A stretch of 64,000 bases of DNA, taken from positions 46,999,164 through 47,063,163 of the forward strand of contig JAAALK010000289.1 in assembly GCA_019279435.1 (NCBI GenBank), written 5' to 3'. The notes under the pieces were generated by a model that ran no database searches, was not told the origin of the DNA, and worked only from the letters and a program-made list of their open reading frames with translations. Numbering within the stretch: position 1 is the stretch's first letter; every line of letters starts with the position of its first letter. Source of the stretch: Zizania palustris. Lineage: Eukaryota; Streptophyta; Magnoliopsida; Poales; Poaceae. Below are positions 25,597 to 36,111 of this stretch, in pieces. The position numbers were made by a program, and so were the translations under genes.

Positions 25597-25962
25597 CACG
25601 TTAGACAAGATTGTAATGTTGTCACAAGCGTCTATATAAAAAACTAACAACCACATTCCCTAAACTTCTCGTTCACTCCATCAGTGCCTCGTTCACTCTG
25701 ACGTCTCCTCCCTCTTTCCTTCTCTCTCTCTTTAGATAGGAAAATGACAAGCTAATAATAAGGAGTAGACCATATGATTACATCCTGAGTTGAAGGTGAA
25801 TCTTCACACCTTGTAGTTATGGTTTTTTCTAGTCATATTGTGTTAAAGAACAAAGAAAATAAAAAAACTAGAGCTCCAAAAGTTATTTTTTTTAAAAAAT
25901 AAGTAATAGTAGGATGAGGCAAAAATTATTCTAGACACTACATTCACATGAAAAAACTATTC
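25597..25962. other. Flank with a promoter-like segment, no gene
   Basis: CTATATAAAAAAC at about 25632-25644 followed by a pyrimidine-rich leader-like run (25660-25735) resembles a core promoter and 5' leader, but no coding exon follows before the hAT element at 25971. It could be the truncated start of a gene or another transposon promoter. Confidence 0.35.
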
Positions 25963-25970
25963 AACAATAG

Positions 25971-26727
25971 CAGTATTTAAGTAGGCGCTAGGCGCTAGTT
26001 GGGCGGTGACCTAGTGCCTAGTGCCTACATGCACCTAGGTATTTGCCCAATTATGTCGTTTTGCCTTCTTTTTTTCCTATTTCCAAGGCCCTCTTCACAC
26101 CGTCTCAGGCATCTCAACCTTTTTTCTTCCTGTTCTCACTTCGCACGCCCAACTCAGTTTTTCTGCTACATGATTTTTTCCTTCCTGAAGTCCCATGCGT
26201 CAAGGAATTTAATTTTTTACCAGTCCCTCCCGAAGTCCCAAGCGTCCAAGCATGCAGGCCGCTCGACATTCTACCACTTCCCTTCTGCAAAACGGAAGGT
26301 ATGCATGCAGGCAGGCATGTAGGCGTTCTCTAGGAGGCTCGCATCTAGGTGTTCCTCTCCCCTTTTCTCCTCTGATCCGGCCATCCGTGCCCCTCCCCTT
26401 CTCTTCTTCGGTGGCGATGACCAGATTCAGTCTGTGTGTGCCTCCCACCGTCAGATCTGACCGCGCGCATGCGTTCGGTGTGGGAGTTGGGACACCGGCA
26501 CACGACTACGCGTGAGGCCGAAGCACGGCGAGCGGCGCTGACACATGACACCGGAGCACATGAGTATCGATGCCTAGGCGCTGCGGTCAACCATCTAGGC
26601 CGCGGTTGATCTGCCCAAGCACCCTGGCCGCCTAGCCGGACGCCCAGGCCTTCCACGCGACAATGGGGTGGCGCCCAGCGCCTAATCCCGCCTAGGCGGG
26701 CGCCTAGAGCCGCCATTTCAAACACTG
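25971..26727. mobile_element. Non-autonomous hAT element, GGCGCCTAGGCG type
   Basis: Ends are CAGTATTTAAG at the left and, on the other strand, CAGTGTTTGAAATG at the right. The flanks are AACAATAG (25963-25970) and AATAATAG (26728-26735), an 8-bp duplication with one mismatch. The subterminal zones are built from TAGGCGC / GCGCCTA words that pair with each other (about 25985-26035 left, 26565-26715 right). No transposase is encoded; reading frames inside are chance. Length 757 bp. Confidence 0.82.
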
Positions 26728-26735
26728 AATAATAG

Positions 26736-28006
26736 CGGCAGCAACACGTTAGGTACCAACCAGCCACCTCACACCAACTAGTATAAATTTTTTCCTTCTA
26801 TTTTTTCCGGAAGATAGAAGGATTCAACGATAACGTTAGCATCAAAGAGATGAAGATAAAGATATAAGAAAGAATAAGAAAAATCAATCTTGTCCAACAT
26901 GACACTCAACGTGACAAAATCATCTTAGAGGGTTAAGTAAACGGTATTTAAAAGGTTAAATATTAAACACAAGATTTATTAGCTCTAAGAGTTAACTACT
27001 TAGTTATATAAACTTATTATTTTATTAAATATAGGTCACGGTCAGCGTCGGATAATATCTTTTATCTTTTGCAGAGTACGGTTCCGTAAATGGCACACCC
27101 CATCCGTACCACGTCAACACTTATCTGCTTGCGTTGAGCATGAGGTTATGTCTCACCTTTCACTGCTAGTCTGCTACTGCGTCATTCAGGAGAAAAGGAG
27201 ATAAAACTTTGCTACTACCAGTCAAATTATATGTTATCCATTTCTTTAATTTTATGAGCAGGCAGTCATGTCATACTCCTAATAACCAATCATTAGGTCA
27301 TTGTTGTCTTAGCCAGTCACGTCGTCCTTCTAAAAATATTTTACTTTCATATCTCAAAATTTGTATTAAAAAGACTTTTCATACTTTTACAGTCATAATT
27401 TTCATACTTTTATGAGTGGGTTTGAAAGGGTTTGAAATTTTTAATAAAATAATCGTATTTCTAGGATTTACTTCTAATGGGTCAAATTTGAAATGCATGT
27501 ACGTGAAATAATGACTCAAAAATTATGGAAAAATCATATTTGTGTTCATGATTACATTTGTAATCTTTTACTACTAAATATTTAAAATCTAATTTACGAC
27601 ACTCGATCGACAATATGCAGGTTAATGGTTTTTTAATTAAAGAAAATGTAATTGATGCCGGAAAAATATGACACTTGACATGGTGTCATTATATCATACA
27701 TATATAATATGGTAAAAAATTCATAATGTTTCGACAAAGTTTTCAAGTATGACCTTTAGAAATTGGACAATCTTCGAGAAGGTTTAGGAGTTTAGTGATG
27801 AAATGAGTTAGGTTTAGAAGAAAATCGATATTCAAATATTTGTTTGAACTTAAAACTTTTTGTACTACTAAAACTCAATTTATCTTATACCATGTCAAAA
27901 ATTGGGTCTGATTGCTGATCTACAGGTTAGTTCATTTTCATCAATCATCGAACACTTCAATTTGTTTGTTTGAGAACGTTAATGACTGTGAATTAATGTT
28001 TTGCAG
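26736..28006. other. Gene-free stretch, probably CACTA interior in its right part
   Basis: AT-rich non-coding sequence. The right part presumably belongs to the CACTA element whose 3' exons start at 28007, but no upstream exon, CACTA left end or recognisable domain can be read. A GTTAG donor-like site follows CTGATCTACAG at about 27925. Confidence 0.4.
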
Positions 28007-28370
28007 GCCCAACTAAATGAAGAAAGATCACAAAGGACCGAGTGGCAGACCCAGATGGAGGCTCGGCTGCAGGCTCAGATGCAAGCTCAGATGCAAGCCG
28101 AGATGCAGACCCAGATGCAGCAGTGGTTTGCGCAGATGGGTGGATCTTTCTCAGGTCATATGGGCCTGCCTGGACTTCCTCCTCAACCTCAACAATCTCC
28201 ACGGACTCCACAGAGTGGCAATGTGAGTTTCTAATATTGTTTTTGTCGTTTTTGTTATATACAATTGTTCTAACTATTTTTCTTTTTTTTTTCAGTTTCA
28301 TCCATCGGCAGCAGGATCAAACACGCAGCCATCTCCACACACTGGTCATAGCGGTAATGCTAACTTGTGA
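28007..28370 (+). pseudogene. 3' exons of a CACTA (En/Spm) element protein, TNPA/Transposase_24-like
   Basis: Exon 28007-28222 follows TTTTGCAG and ends at GTGAGT; exon 28296-28370 follows a T-rich tract and TTCAG and ends with a TGA stop, phase preserved. The protein is a glutamine/methionine-rich coiled coil (repeated QMQA) followed by a proline/glutamine tail, as at the C-terminus of Ptta/En/Spm plant transposase-family proteins encoded by grass CACTA elements. Upstream exons are missing, so this is a fragment. The terminal repeats lie just downstream. Confidence 0.65.
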
Positions 28371-28399
28371 GGCGTGGTGTGAGTTGCCGTTATGAAATT

Positions 28400-29297
28400 G
28401 TTAATTAACTTGAACTTGTCACCATGAATGCGAACTTGAACTTGTGATATCAATTTGAACTTGCATTTGTGACGTGAACGTGAATTTGTGATGTGATCGT
28501 GAATTTTGTGATGTGTATGTGATTTTTGTGATGTGTATGTGATTTCTGTGATGTGAGTGAAATTGTGATTCATATAGTGATTGAATGTGAATATATGTGA
28601 TTCAATGTGAATTTTGGGGCAAATTTTGTGACTAAATGTGAATTTGTGATGAATTTTGTGATTGAATGTGTTTTTTTGGATGAAATATGCATTAAATAAA
28701 TGAAAAAAATAAAAAAAAATTGCCGAGTGTTACACTCGGCAAAGCCACCTGCAGTGCACAGAAATGTGCCACGTGGCACGTTTCTATGCATTCTAGGCAC
28801 GGTTTGCCGAGTGCCTCCACGTGGCACTCGGCAAACCCCCTTCGCCGAGTGCCACGGGGGCACTCGGCAAACCGTGCATGTGCGACGTGCCCCCCCCGGC
28901 CCCCCTTCGCCGAGTGCCCCACATGGCACTCGGCAAACCCCCTTTGCCGAGTGCCACGTAGGGCACTCGGCAAACCGTGCCTGTGCCACGTGCCCCCCCG
29001 GCCCCCCTTCGCCGAGTGCCACGGGCACTCGGCAAACCGCCGTTAACGCCCCCCCCGCCCGTTAGTGCCACACGTTTGCCGAGTGCTACGCGTGGCACTC
29101 GGTGAAGTCTACATTGCACTCGGCAACGACTTCGCCGACTGCCCGATAAAAAGCACTCAGCGAACCCTCACGTCGCCGACAAGGCTAGTGCCGAGTGGGG
29201 TTCGCCGAGTGTGGCACTCGGCGAAGCCTTTACCGAGTACAAAAGAGGCTTCACCGAGTGCCCTAGGCACTCGGCAAACATGCAAGTTCCCGTAGTG
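28400..29297 (+). mobile_element. 3' end of a CACTA transposon with GCCGAGTG subterminal repeats
   Basis: 28430-28680 is a degenerate GTGATGTGAT-type tract. 28720-29280 contains many alternating GCCGAGTG and CACTCGGC words forming repeated hairpins. The terminus, read on the opposite strand, is CACTACGGGAACTTGC, ending at 29297 and followed by GCT as the possible 3-bp target site. CACTA ends and palindromic subterminal transposase-binding repeats are diagnostic of En/Spm elements. No matching left end was found, so the element is truncated or its left end has diverged. Confidence 0.82.
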
Positions 29298-29569
29298 GCT
29301 TATGCATTGTGGTGTCATGAGCAGGGTTGACAAAACCATAGTAAGGGTCTGTTTGGGAGCCCATAATCCTGGCCCATTCCCTGTGAATTGATTACTATGA
29401 TTTTCACCCATCTCGCTGGCTGATTGTAAACATTTGGTTTTTCTAAACCAGAGAAAAGTAGAAAACTACTGATTACCGTGATAACCGGTCTAAAAACAGT
29501 TATTTAACATCGACGGCAATAATTTTGCAAACCTAGTCATGAGCGGTATCCTTCCTTTCTAATTACTTA

Positions 29570-29726
29570 CTCTGTTCTATAATATTACAAACTATAACCG
29601 TATTTGATATTTCATGTTACACTATAATGAATTTAGACAATTATATTATCTAGATTCATTGTACTATATGAAATATCAAATTTAGTCTTAGTTTATAATA
29701 TTATAAGACGTAGGAACCGGAGGAGG
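29570..29726. mobile_element. Stowaway-like MITE, degenerate
   Basis: The left end CTCTGTTCTATAATATTA (after TA) and right end TAATATTATAAGACG...CCGGAGGAG are imperfect inverted repeats of Stowaway type, enclosing about 120 bp of AT-rich sequence that is itself self-complementary (GATATTTCATG against ATGAAATATC). The right TA is not preserved. Confidence 0.6.
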
Positions 29727-29785
29727 CAAACCTTTTCCATCTGATGGAACGTGTTCTTTTGGAAAATCTTAGTCTTTGAGGCTTA

Positions 29786-30085
29786 GAGGCTGTTTGGATG
29801 TTTGGATGCTAATTAGAAGGAGTAAACATGAGTTGCAAAACCCCTAAACTAATTTGCGTGACGAATTTACTAAGCCTAATTAATCCATCATTAGCATAAT
29901 ATTGTTATTGTAGCACCATATTGTCAAATCATAAATTAATTAGGCTTAATAGATTTGTCTCACAAATTAGCTTAGGGATTCTGCAATTAGTTTTTTAATT
30001 AACTTATTTTTAATCCTTCTAATTAGTATGCAAACATTCGATGTGACAGGGGCTAAAATTTAGCACGTAATTGCCAAACAGGGCC
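29786..30085. mobile_element. PIF/Harbinger-type MITE, 300 bp
   Basis: Terminal repeats GAGGCTGTTTGG and CCAAACAGGGCC are flanked by TTA on both sides (29783-29785 and 30086-30088), the Harbinger target triplet. The interior (TAAGCCTAATTAAT...ATTAATTAGGCTTA) matches the common grass MITE with a GGCCCTGTTTGG-type end. Confidence 0.85.
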
Positions 30086-30088
30086 TTA

Positions 30089-31287
30089 ATTTGACTGCAC
30101 TTGGCAGCAGCAATGCCCAGCCAACCCTAGTTGTCACTACACCATGACACCAATTTGTCGACAACAAATCTGTCGGTGAAAACATCATTTAATGTCAAAA
30201 AAATTTCGATATAGGCTTTTAGCCATAGAAAACGTGTCGTCTAAAATGGCTGGCCAACATAAAGTTTTTCCTTAAAGAAAATCAACACACAAAGTTTTAT
30301 CTTCCGGAAATAATCATATCAATTAATCAATTGTAGAAATGAAACCTACTGTTTATATATCTGGATCCTCATATATTTTCATTGATAAGTAACCAATAAA
30401 AAAGGCAGGAGAATTTAATTCCAACAAGAAAAGGCAAGGAATATGATCCAGCAAGCACTGATCTTGATTTGTCTCATTGACGAGTATTTGACTGATGTAT
30501 AATGGCATAGACCACTTGGACCCTACTTTTCTAATCCAACTCCCATAATCTTTAGTTTCCAAAACAGTTTAGATTTTCTCCTAGTTGGTAAAACTCAATA
30601 GCTACAAAGTTTAGAAATGGACTAATATCTTGAAGCTAAAAAATATCGATCAGTTTATCTAAATTCTTGCTAGATAGATAATCACAGATTATTTCTCAAA
30701 ATCTTAAACTCCCTAAATAGTTTGTATCACTTTAAAGTGAGTCCATACTTGTCCCAACAAAGGAGAATTTATTCAATGTGCACCACTAGCTAGCTTGGCC
30801 TAAACTGATCCGAGTAGATGCATGTCCAATTCCAAAAGAGTTATTAGTAGTTTCTTTTCCATTTTCTATATATTTTTTGATCTCTGGGTTTAGCATTCAT
30901 AGATGGAGCTAGTGTTCTTAAGCCTTATCCAAGTATTTACATCATTAAGAGGCAATGCAACTAACACTAGTTAAGATTCCAGTGTGGAATGCTGAGTTGG
31001 ATTGATGCTGGTTGAGTCCCACTCCAAGAAGAAAAAAAGTTGACCTTCACATGTGAGGCCATGCATGGGCAAAATACTGTTGAATTATGATGAGCAGAAA
31101 ATCATCAAATATTCCGTTGAATTAAGATCACATGTTCATTCCACCACAGATATTTCTTGTCACCCACATGTCGCCGTGTTAGCTCCGCCACTTGTCTTGA
31201 TCCTCACCGTTCGATTTCTCGAGGGCGGCTTGTGATTGCTCAAAACTTTTCATAACATATGTTCGGTGGATTTGTTCATATAAGTGC
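30089..31287. other. Intergenic, no gene seen
   Basis: A possible CACTA-type end (CACTACACCATGACACC, 30136-30152, followed by TGTCGGTGAAA) has no partner that I could find. The rest is AT-rich DNA with short reading frames lacking domains. Confidence 0.4.
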
Positions 31288-31295
31288 GATAGATA

Positions 31296-31957
31296 GGGCT
31301 GGTAATGAGCCGAGCTCGGCTCGGCTCGGCCGAGCCACCTCTTTAGCGAGCCGAGCCAGGCTCGACTCGGATGGTTTAGCGAGCCAAAATTCTGGCTCGG
31401 CTCGGGCTCGGCCGAGCCACGAGCCGGCTCGGCTCGGCTCGTTAGTGCTACCGTCCACTTGTTTTTTAAATCTTTTTCAATGTGTTGTGCTCACTTAACT
31501 TAAAAAGTGGCATTGTTGGGGACTCATTCCTCTCAGAAAATCAGGTAGTGGCACCGGGTGTAGCCGTGTAGGTAGCGGTGGTCGGTGGGGGTTGTGGGCC
31601 AAGGACCGCTAGCCGTCGAGGGCATCGATGGTGCCAATTGTCAAGAGGGGAGAGGAGATGTGTCTATTGTTCGGTGTTTAGAGCTTAGTGCTCACGCAAT
31701 GATGAAAATACATAATTTGATGTTATTTACTTCACATGAATCCATGATTTTATGCACTAGATAGAGGAATAGATTCGCTCCATATGCAGGTGACCGAGCC
31801 AACGAGCCGGGAGCCGGCTCGGCTCGGCTCGAATGTTGGCCGAGCCAGGAGGCTTGACTCGAGTTCGGCTCGGTGGCACAGCGAGTCGAGCTAGGCTCGG
31901 CTTGGCTCGGCCAAGCCCGAGCTGGCTCGCGAGCTCCGAGCCAAACTGTCACCCCTA
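31296..31957. mobile_element. Non-autonomous hAT element, GGCTCGGCTCGG type
   Basis: Ends TAGGGCTG and, on the other strand, TAGGGGTG. The 8-bp target duplication GCGATAGA is exact (31288-31295 and 31958-31965). Both subterminal zones (31308-31440, 31796-31935) are made almost wholly of GGCTCGG and its complement CCGAGCC, so the two arms can pair. The 350-bp middle has no domain. Length 662 bp. Confidence 0.88.
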
Positions 31958-31965
31958 GCGATAGA

Positions 31966-32796
31966 GAACAATGGAGTTGACAATTTCTTTTTTATCAGTG
32001 TGCATAATTCCCTGAATTTTTGGTTCTCGGTGTCATAGATACTAAATACTCTATCTATTTTATATTACAAGTAGTTTGACTTTTTTTCTAAATCAAATTT
32101 GCATATTTTGATGAAATTTAAATAGAAATATATTAAAATATCTAATATCTAATAAATACTATATTAAGACATATTTTAGGATAGATTAATTAATGTTATT
32201 AATTTGATTCTGTAGTTGCTAGTAAATTTTTTCTATACAATTGATGAACAACAACTATTAAGACACATTTTTAGGGTGAATTTAATGATACTAATTTGAT
32301 ATTTTGAAAAAAATATAAAACTGATTTAAATTGAAATGACATGTAACCGGTTTGTTGAGAAATATACGATTTACTCGTATTTTTCTACCACGTCATAACA
32401 GAGTAAGTATATTACTTGCTTATGGGTACAGTTTTCTTATTGTGGTATTCACAGCACAATCAGCTGATCGATCTGACAGCATGCACATGACTCCCACACA
32501 CAAATGTGTAACAACATTTTGTTGACAAGTGTTGTTGAGTTGCACTAATTGCCAGCAATCGTTATGCCATGTATATCATATACGGGAATTTTTCCAGTAC
32601 TCCCAAATTTTATCAACCGTCCAATCCATGTGATTGGACGACTCAGATTTAAATTAGGTAATATGTTACCTAAATGTGGGACCCACATGCATGCAAAATA
32701 AATTCTTTTCATGAGTCTAATATATTTCTTTCCTCAATTTGCCCAAAATATTTTGGAATCCCTTAATTTATGGCATATGACACGTATACAATTTAA
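31966..32796. other. Intergenic AT-rich, one Stowaway-like end
   Basis: CTCTATCTATTTTATATTACAAG after TA near 32048 looks like one Stowaway end; no partner end found. Nothing else recognised. Confidence 0.35.
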
Positions 32797-32799
32797 AAA

Positions 32800-33190
32800 A
32801 ACAAAGAACTTTGACAATTCGAAAATTTATTTCACAAATATTCAAAAAATCATTTGAAATTTCTTTTCCGGAGAGTTCTGTTTTTTTTTCAATTTTTCAA
32901 AGTTTGTTGTTCTTTTCAGAAAATTTTTAAAAAATAAAAATAAACTTTGAAAATTATAAAATTTATTTCAGACTCTTCATAAAATGATTTGAAAAGAAAT
33001 TTTGAAGAGTTTTTATTTTTTTCAAATTTTCAAAGTTTTATGTTCTTTTCAGATTTTTTTAAAAATAAAAACAAACTTTGAAAATTCAAAATTTTATTTT
33101 AGAACTCTTCAAAAAATCATTTCAAAATAAATTTGAAGAGTTCTATTTTTTAAAAAATTTATGTTTTTTTTCAAAAAAAATTAAAAATAA
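32800..33190. repeat. AT-rich tandem repeat, about 130-bp unit, three copies
   Basis: The word (A)AACTTTGAAAATT followed by TTATTT...TTCAAAAAATCATTT and then TTTGAAGAG or a variant recurs at about 32806, 32942 and 33071. The copies are diverged. No coding potential. Confidence 0.8.
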
Positions 33191-34680
33191 AACTTTTAAA
33201 GCTATCATAGATACGGAAGGTAGATAGGGTGACCGGTTAGAGCCGGTTAATCATTTTTATTTTTAATTATTTATTTTAAATGCATTTAACCAATAGCCAT
33301 GATTCTTTAAACCTATTACCTCGAAGGGAGGTAACGGGGGCACCGTAACGGCCCCCTCATATATTTTCAATTGCATCTGTCCCTTGCAATGAAAGTGACC
33401 AGACCTTTTCATCTCATCTCTAAATAGGCACACATTTTTTGAAAGAAAGAAAGAAAGCAAAGAAAACTGATAACACACTAATCGGGTGGTACGAGTACGG
33501 GTACTATATACACATGTTTGTATCTACGAAATAGTTTTATACTCGTATCCATACCTATCACTTATGGCAGGTACAAACCTATGCTTACACCTGATATCTG
33601 CAGGCACCATATACGCACGAGGGAATGCACTACTCAACAAAAGGCGTAGCGACTAGACGAGAGGGGGGTGGGATGTGCTAGACTGACGGTCGATAGGATG
33701 GGAGGGTGGCAAGGGACATGTTGTAGGGAGGAGCAGGTGGCAACCGCCGATGAGAGGTGGGGGGAAAGATGCTCGATGGGATAGGGGCATGGCGTTTAGG
33801 CAAGGGCGATGGAGAGTACATGATGGCTAGGCGAGGGCGGCAGGGAGGAGCTAAGGGGCCAACCGCTTGCGATAGGGGGAGGGCATGGTAGAAGTACTAA
33901 TAATATTGCATGTTTGCACATATAGCAAAATTAAAATCATGAATAAATCTGAATCAATTATGAGTAGAGTCAGGGCATGACAGGGTGACAACCGACAAGG
34001 GTGGCTCAATAGGAGCAAGCGACCAACCGAAGCCGCAAAGCCATGAGGCCAACTGGGTCGGGCAAGGGTTGGTTGGGCCCTAGTGGAAGATGGTGGCTAG
34101 GCGAGGAATGGAGCAGGGATAGGCAAAGGGCAAGTAGGAGACATTGGCAGTGGTCGACTAAGGCAGTTGGTTGCAGGCGCCTAGCTAACGGTGAACGGGC
34201 TAGCTAGGCCAAGCAAGGCTAGGTGAGCGACACTAGTCGCTGGCGACAGCTAGCCGACAGGCACTGACGCTAGACGATAGTCGATTGGTGTAGCCAAATG
34301 CTAGCGCCATGCATGCTACGATGGGGCTAGGTGGGCGAAGCAAGTGTAGGCGGGAGCAGGCACTGTCTAGCATGCACTAGTAATGAGGTTAGGAGATGCG
34401 GGTGGCGGTGGTAAACGGTCAGGACAAGTCATGAGTGTAAGATACATATAGCCATGATAAAGCTTAGGTGAAACACATGTACTATCTTTTCAAATTTCAT
34501 CGGTTGGACCATAAAAAAGTTGGGCTACTAGTAAAGACAATTTTTAAATCAAACTCGAGATAGTTCCGAACCTGCTGAACAACCCATAGGTATAACATGT
34601 CTCTTAGTGAATGCTTTTTTATACTTTACACAAATGCGTTACCCCTAACCTTATTTAAAATACAAAAAGTACAAAATACA
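33191..34680. other. Intergenic, repetitive, no gene seen
   Basis: 33480-33600 holds a GGGTAC-type tract. 33650-34450 is a purine-rich, GGCGAGG/GGTGGC-rich low-complexity block typical of decayed grass transposons. No open frame with a recognisable domain on either strand. Confidence 0.4.
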
Positions 34681-34909
34681 GCTGGAAATTGTCATGCGTT
34701 GTTTTGCTAAAAAAACCAGGGGAGAAAACACACAGTTTTCAGCCGTGGCGGAGATGACGTGGACGCCCAATTATTGGCGCGATCCCACCTCCACCATCCA
34801 TCCATCTGACAAGCCGTTTCGCTTCCCCCCAAAATTCCATCTCGTCCTTACTGTCTTTTCGCAAAATCCACACCACAATCTACCCAGAATACTTTTCATA
34901 GAACTGACA

Positions 34910-35020
34910 GGTGGGCCACCAGTAAGTATGCCCAGTAGCTGACGTGTGGGCCTCCGTGCTGCTGCTTCCCGATTTTTTTAGTGTCGATATATACAGTAGT
35001 ACGCACACCCGCAAGGAAAT
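34910..35020 (+). promoter_or_regulatory. Core promoter of the 168-aa protein gene
   Basis: The TATA element ATATATA lies at 34987-34993, about 85 bp before the start codon, putting transcription start near 35020. Upstream are GGTGGGCCACC (about 34911) and GACGTGTGGGCC (about 34940-34951), containing TGGGCC site-II-like cores and an ACGTG core. Their action is inferred from motifs only. Confidence 0.55.
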
Positions 35021-35075
35021 TTCTTACTCTATCTATCCTTCCGAGTCGTCGTTGTCTCTCTCGCCGCGAGTAGCG

Positions 35076-35582
35076 ATGCCATCGGCGCCAGCTGCTGCCG
35101 TGCCGGACTCCTCGTCGTTGCCGCCGTCGCCGCCGAAGAAGATCCCGAGGGCGCAGTCGCCGCTATCCGACGGCGCTGGCGCGGTGGGGGACTTCGAGCT
35201 GCGGCACTGGCGCACGCCGAAGCGACAGCGGACGGCGGCGCCCGCGGCGTGGGCGGCGCCTCCGGCGATCGAGATCCCCGGTGGAGGAGGATCTGAGGAA
35301 GGAGGAGGGCGCGGCAGGTACACCAGCCTCCGGGACATCCTGTCGTCGCCGGAGTACGCGGCGTCGCGCTCGCCCGCGGCCTGCGCCGGCAGCGGCGCCG
35401 GCAGCTGCGGGGACATACACATGATACGCAACCCGCTGGTGAAGCACGCGGCGTACGCCTACCTGCAGATGACGCCGTCGGCGAGGGAGGACCCCGCCCG
35501 CCGCCGCCGCCGCTGGCGCGGCCCGCTCTGTCGCCTCATGCGCGACTGCTTCAGCTTCATCGGGGCTCTCTTCCGGCCATGA
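35076..35582 (+). CDS. Conserved-looking plant protein of unknown function, 168 aa
   Basis: Single-exon gene. The frame is open upstream to 34944, but the TATA box lies between that ATG and 35076, so 35076 (context GCGATGCC) is the first ATG on the predicted transcript. The N-terminal half is Ala/Pro/Ser-rich and probably disordered. Two ordered-looking blocks follow: TSLRDILSSPEY (about residues 87-98) and IHMIRNPLVKHAAYAYLQMT (about 117-136), then an Arg-rich run and a C-terminal CRLMRDCFSFIGALF. The RN-LVK-AA-AYLQ block resembles short plant-specific proteins of unknown role, which I recall only in outline. Third-position GC is very high, as in many grass single-exon genes. No signal peptide is evident. 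Confidence 0.8.
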   Translation: MPSAPAAAVPDSSSLPPSPPKKIPRAQSPLSDGAGAVGDFELRHWRTPKRQRTAAPAAWAAPPAIEIPGGGGSEEGGGRGRYTSLRDILSSPEYAASRSPAACAGSGAGSCGDIHMIRNPLVKHAAYAYLQMTPSAREDPARRRRRWRGPLCRLMRDCFSFIGALFRP

Positions 35583-36111
35583 TCTCTTCTCCGGCGATCG
35601 AGAGCTGTGCGGTCACTAGTTAAATGAACTTGATTTCTCTCCCATTTCTCTTGTTTTCCTCCCAAAACTGTGTGTGATTAGAGAGCTTTTCTTTTTAATT
35701 TTGCTTGCGATGGAAGTCGTGTAAAAAACTTGATAGGATTAGTCATAGAAAGAGAGATGATAGCAAGAAGAGCAATGCTTGATTAGTTGATTGCATATCA
35801 GCAGAAGCAGATTAGTTAGCCTGAGATCGAGTTTCTTGATTTTTTTTGATTTTTTTCAGTCATGAGCCCATGATTGATGCAATAATGGCAAGGACAAGTT
35901 GCGAAGAAAATCATAAGGTTAAAATTATTGGGGGAAAACGGGGGAGAAACGATTTCTATCACCAAAGCATACGACATGCTTCATCATTGGTATATACTGC
36001 TGGGTTTTGCTATGTACTCGACCTCCATCTCTTCTTTTGCATTTCTTCGAATCATTCTATGTACAGAATTAATCATCTGCTAAAACTGGTGTAAGAGTTG
36101 CTCGATTTCCT
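35583..36111. other. Convergent intergenic region between two gene 3' ends
   Basis: Holds the 3' UTR of the + strand gene and, on the other strand, that of the HVA22-like gene. The two stop codons are 529 bp apart, so the transcripts may overlap tail to tail. No other feature seen. Confidence 0.6.

Noticed and set aside
28570..29119. Several 90-150-codon frames across the GCCGAGTG region
   Set aside because: Repeats of TGCCGAGTGCC translate into repetitive peptides in all frames; this is CACTA subterminal DNA.
30136..30152. Second CACTA element starting CACTACACCATG
   Set aside because: No matching terminus or 3-bp flank was found; a single short word is not enough.
34944..35075. In-frame upstream ATG of the 168-aa gene
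   Set aside because: It precedes the TATA box at 34987, so it should not be on the transcript.
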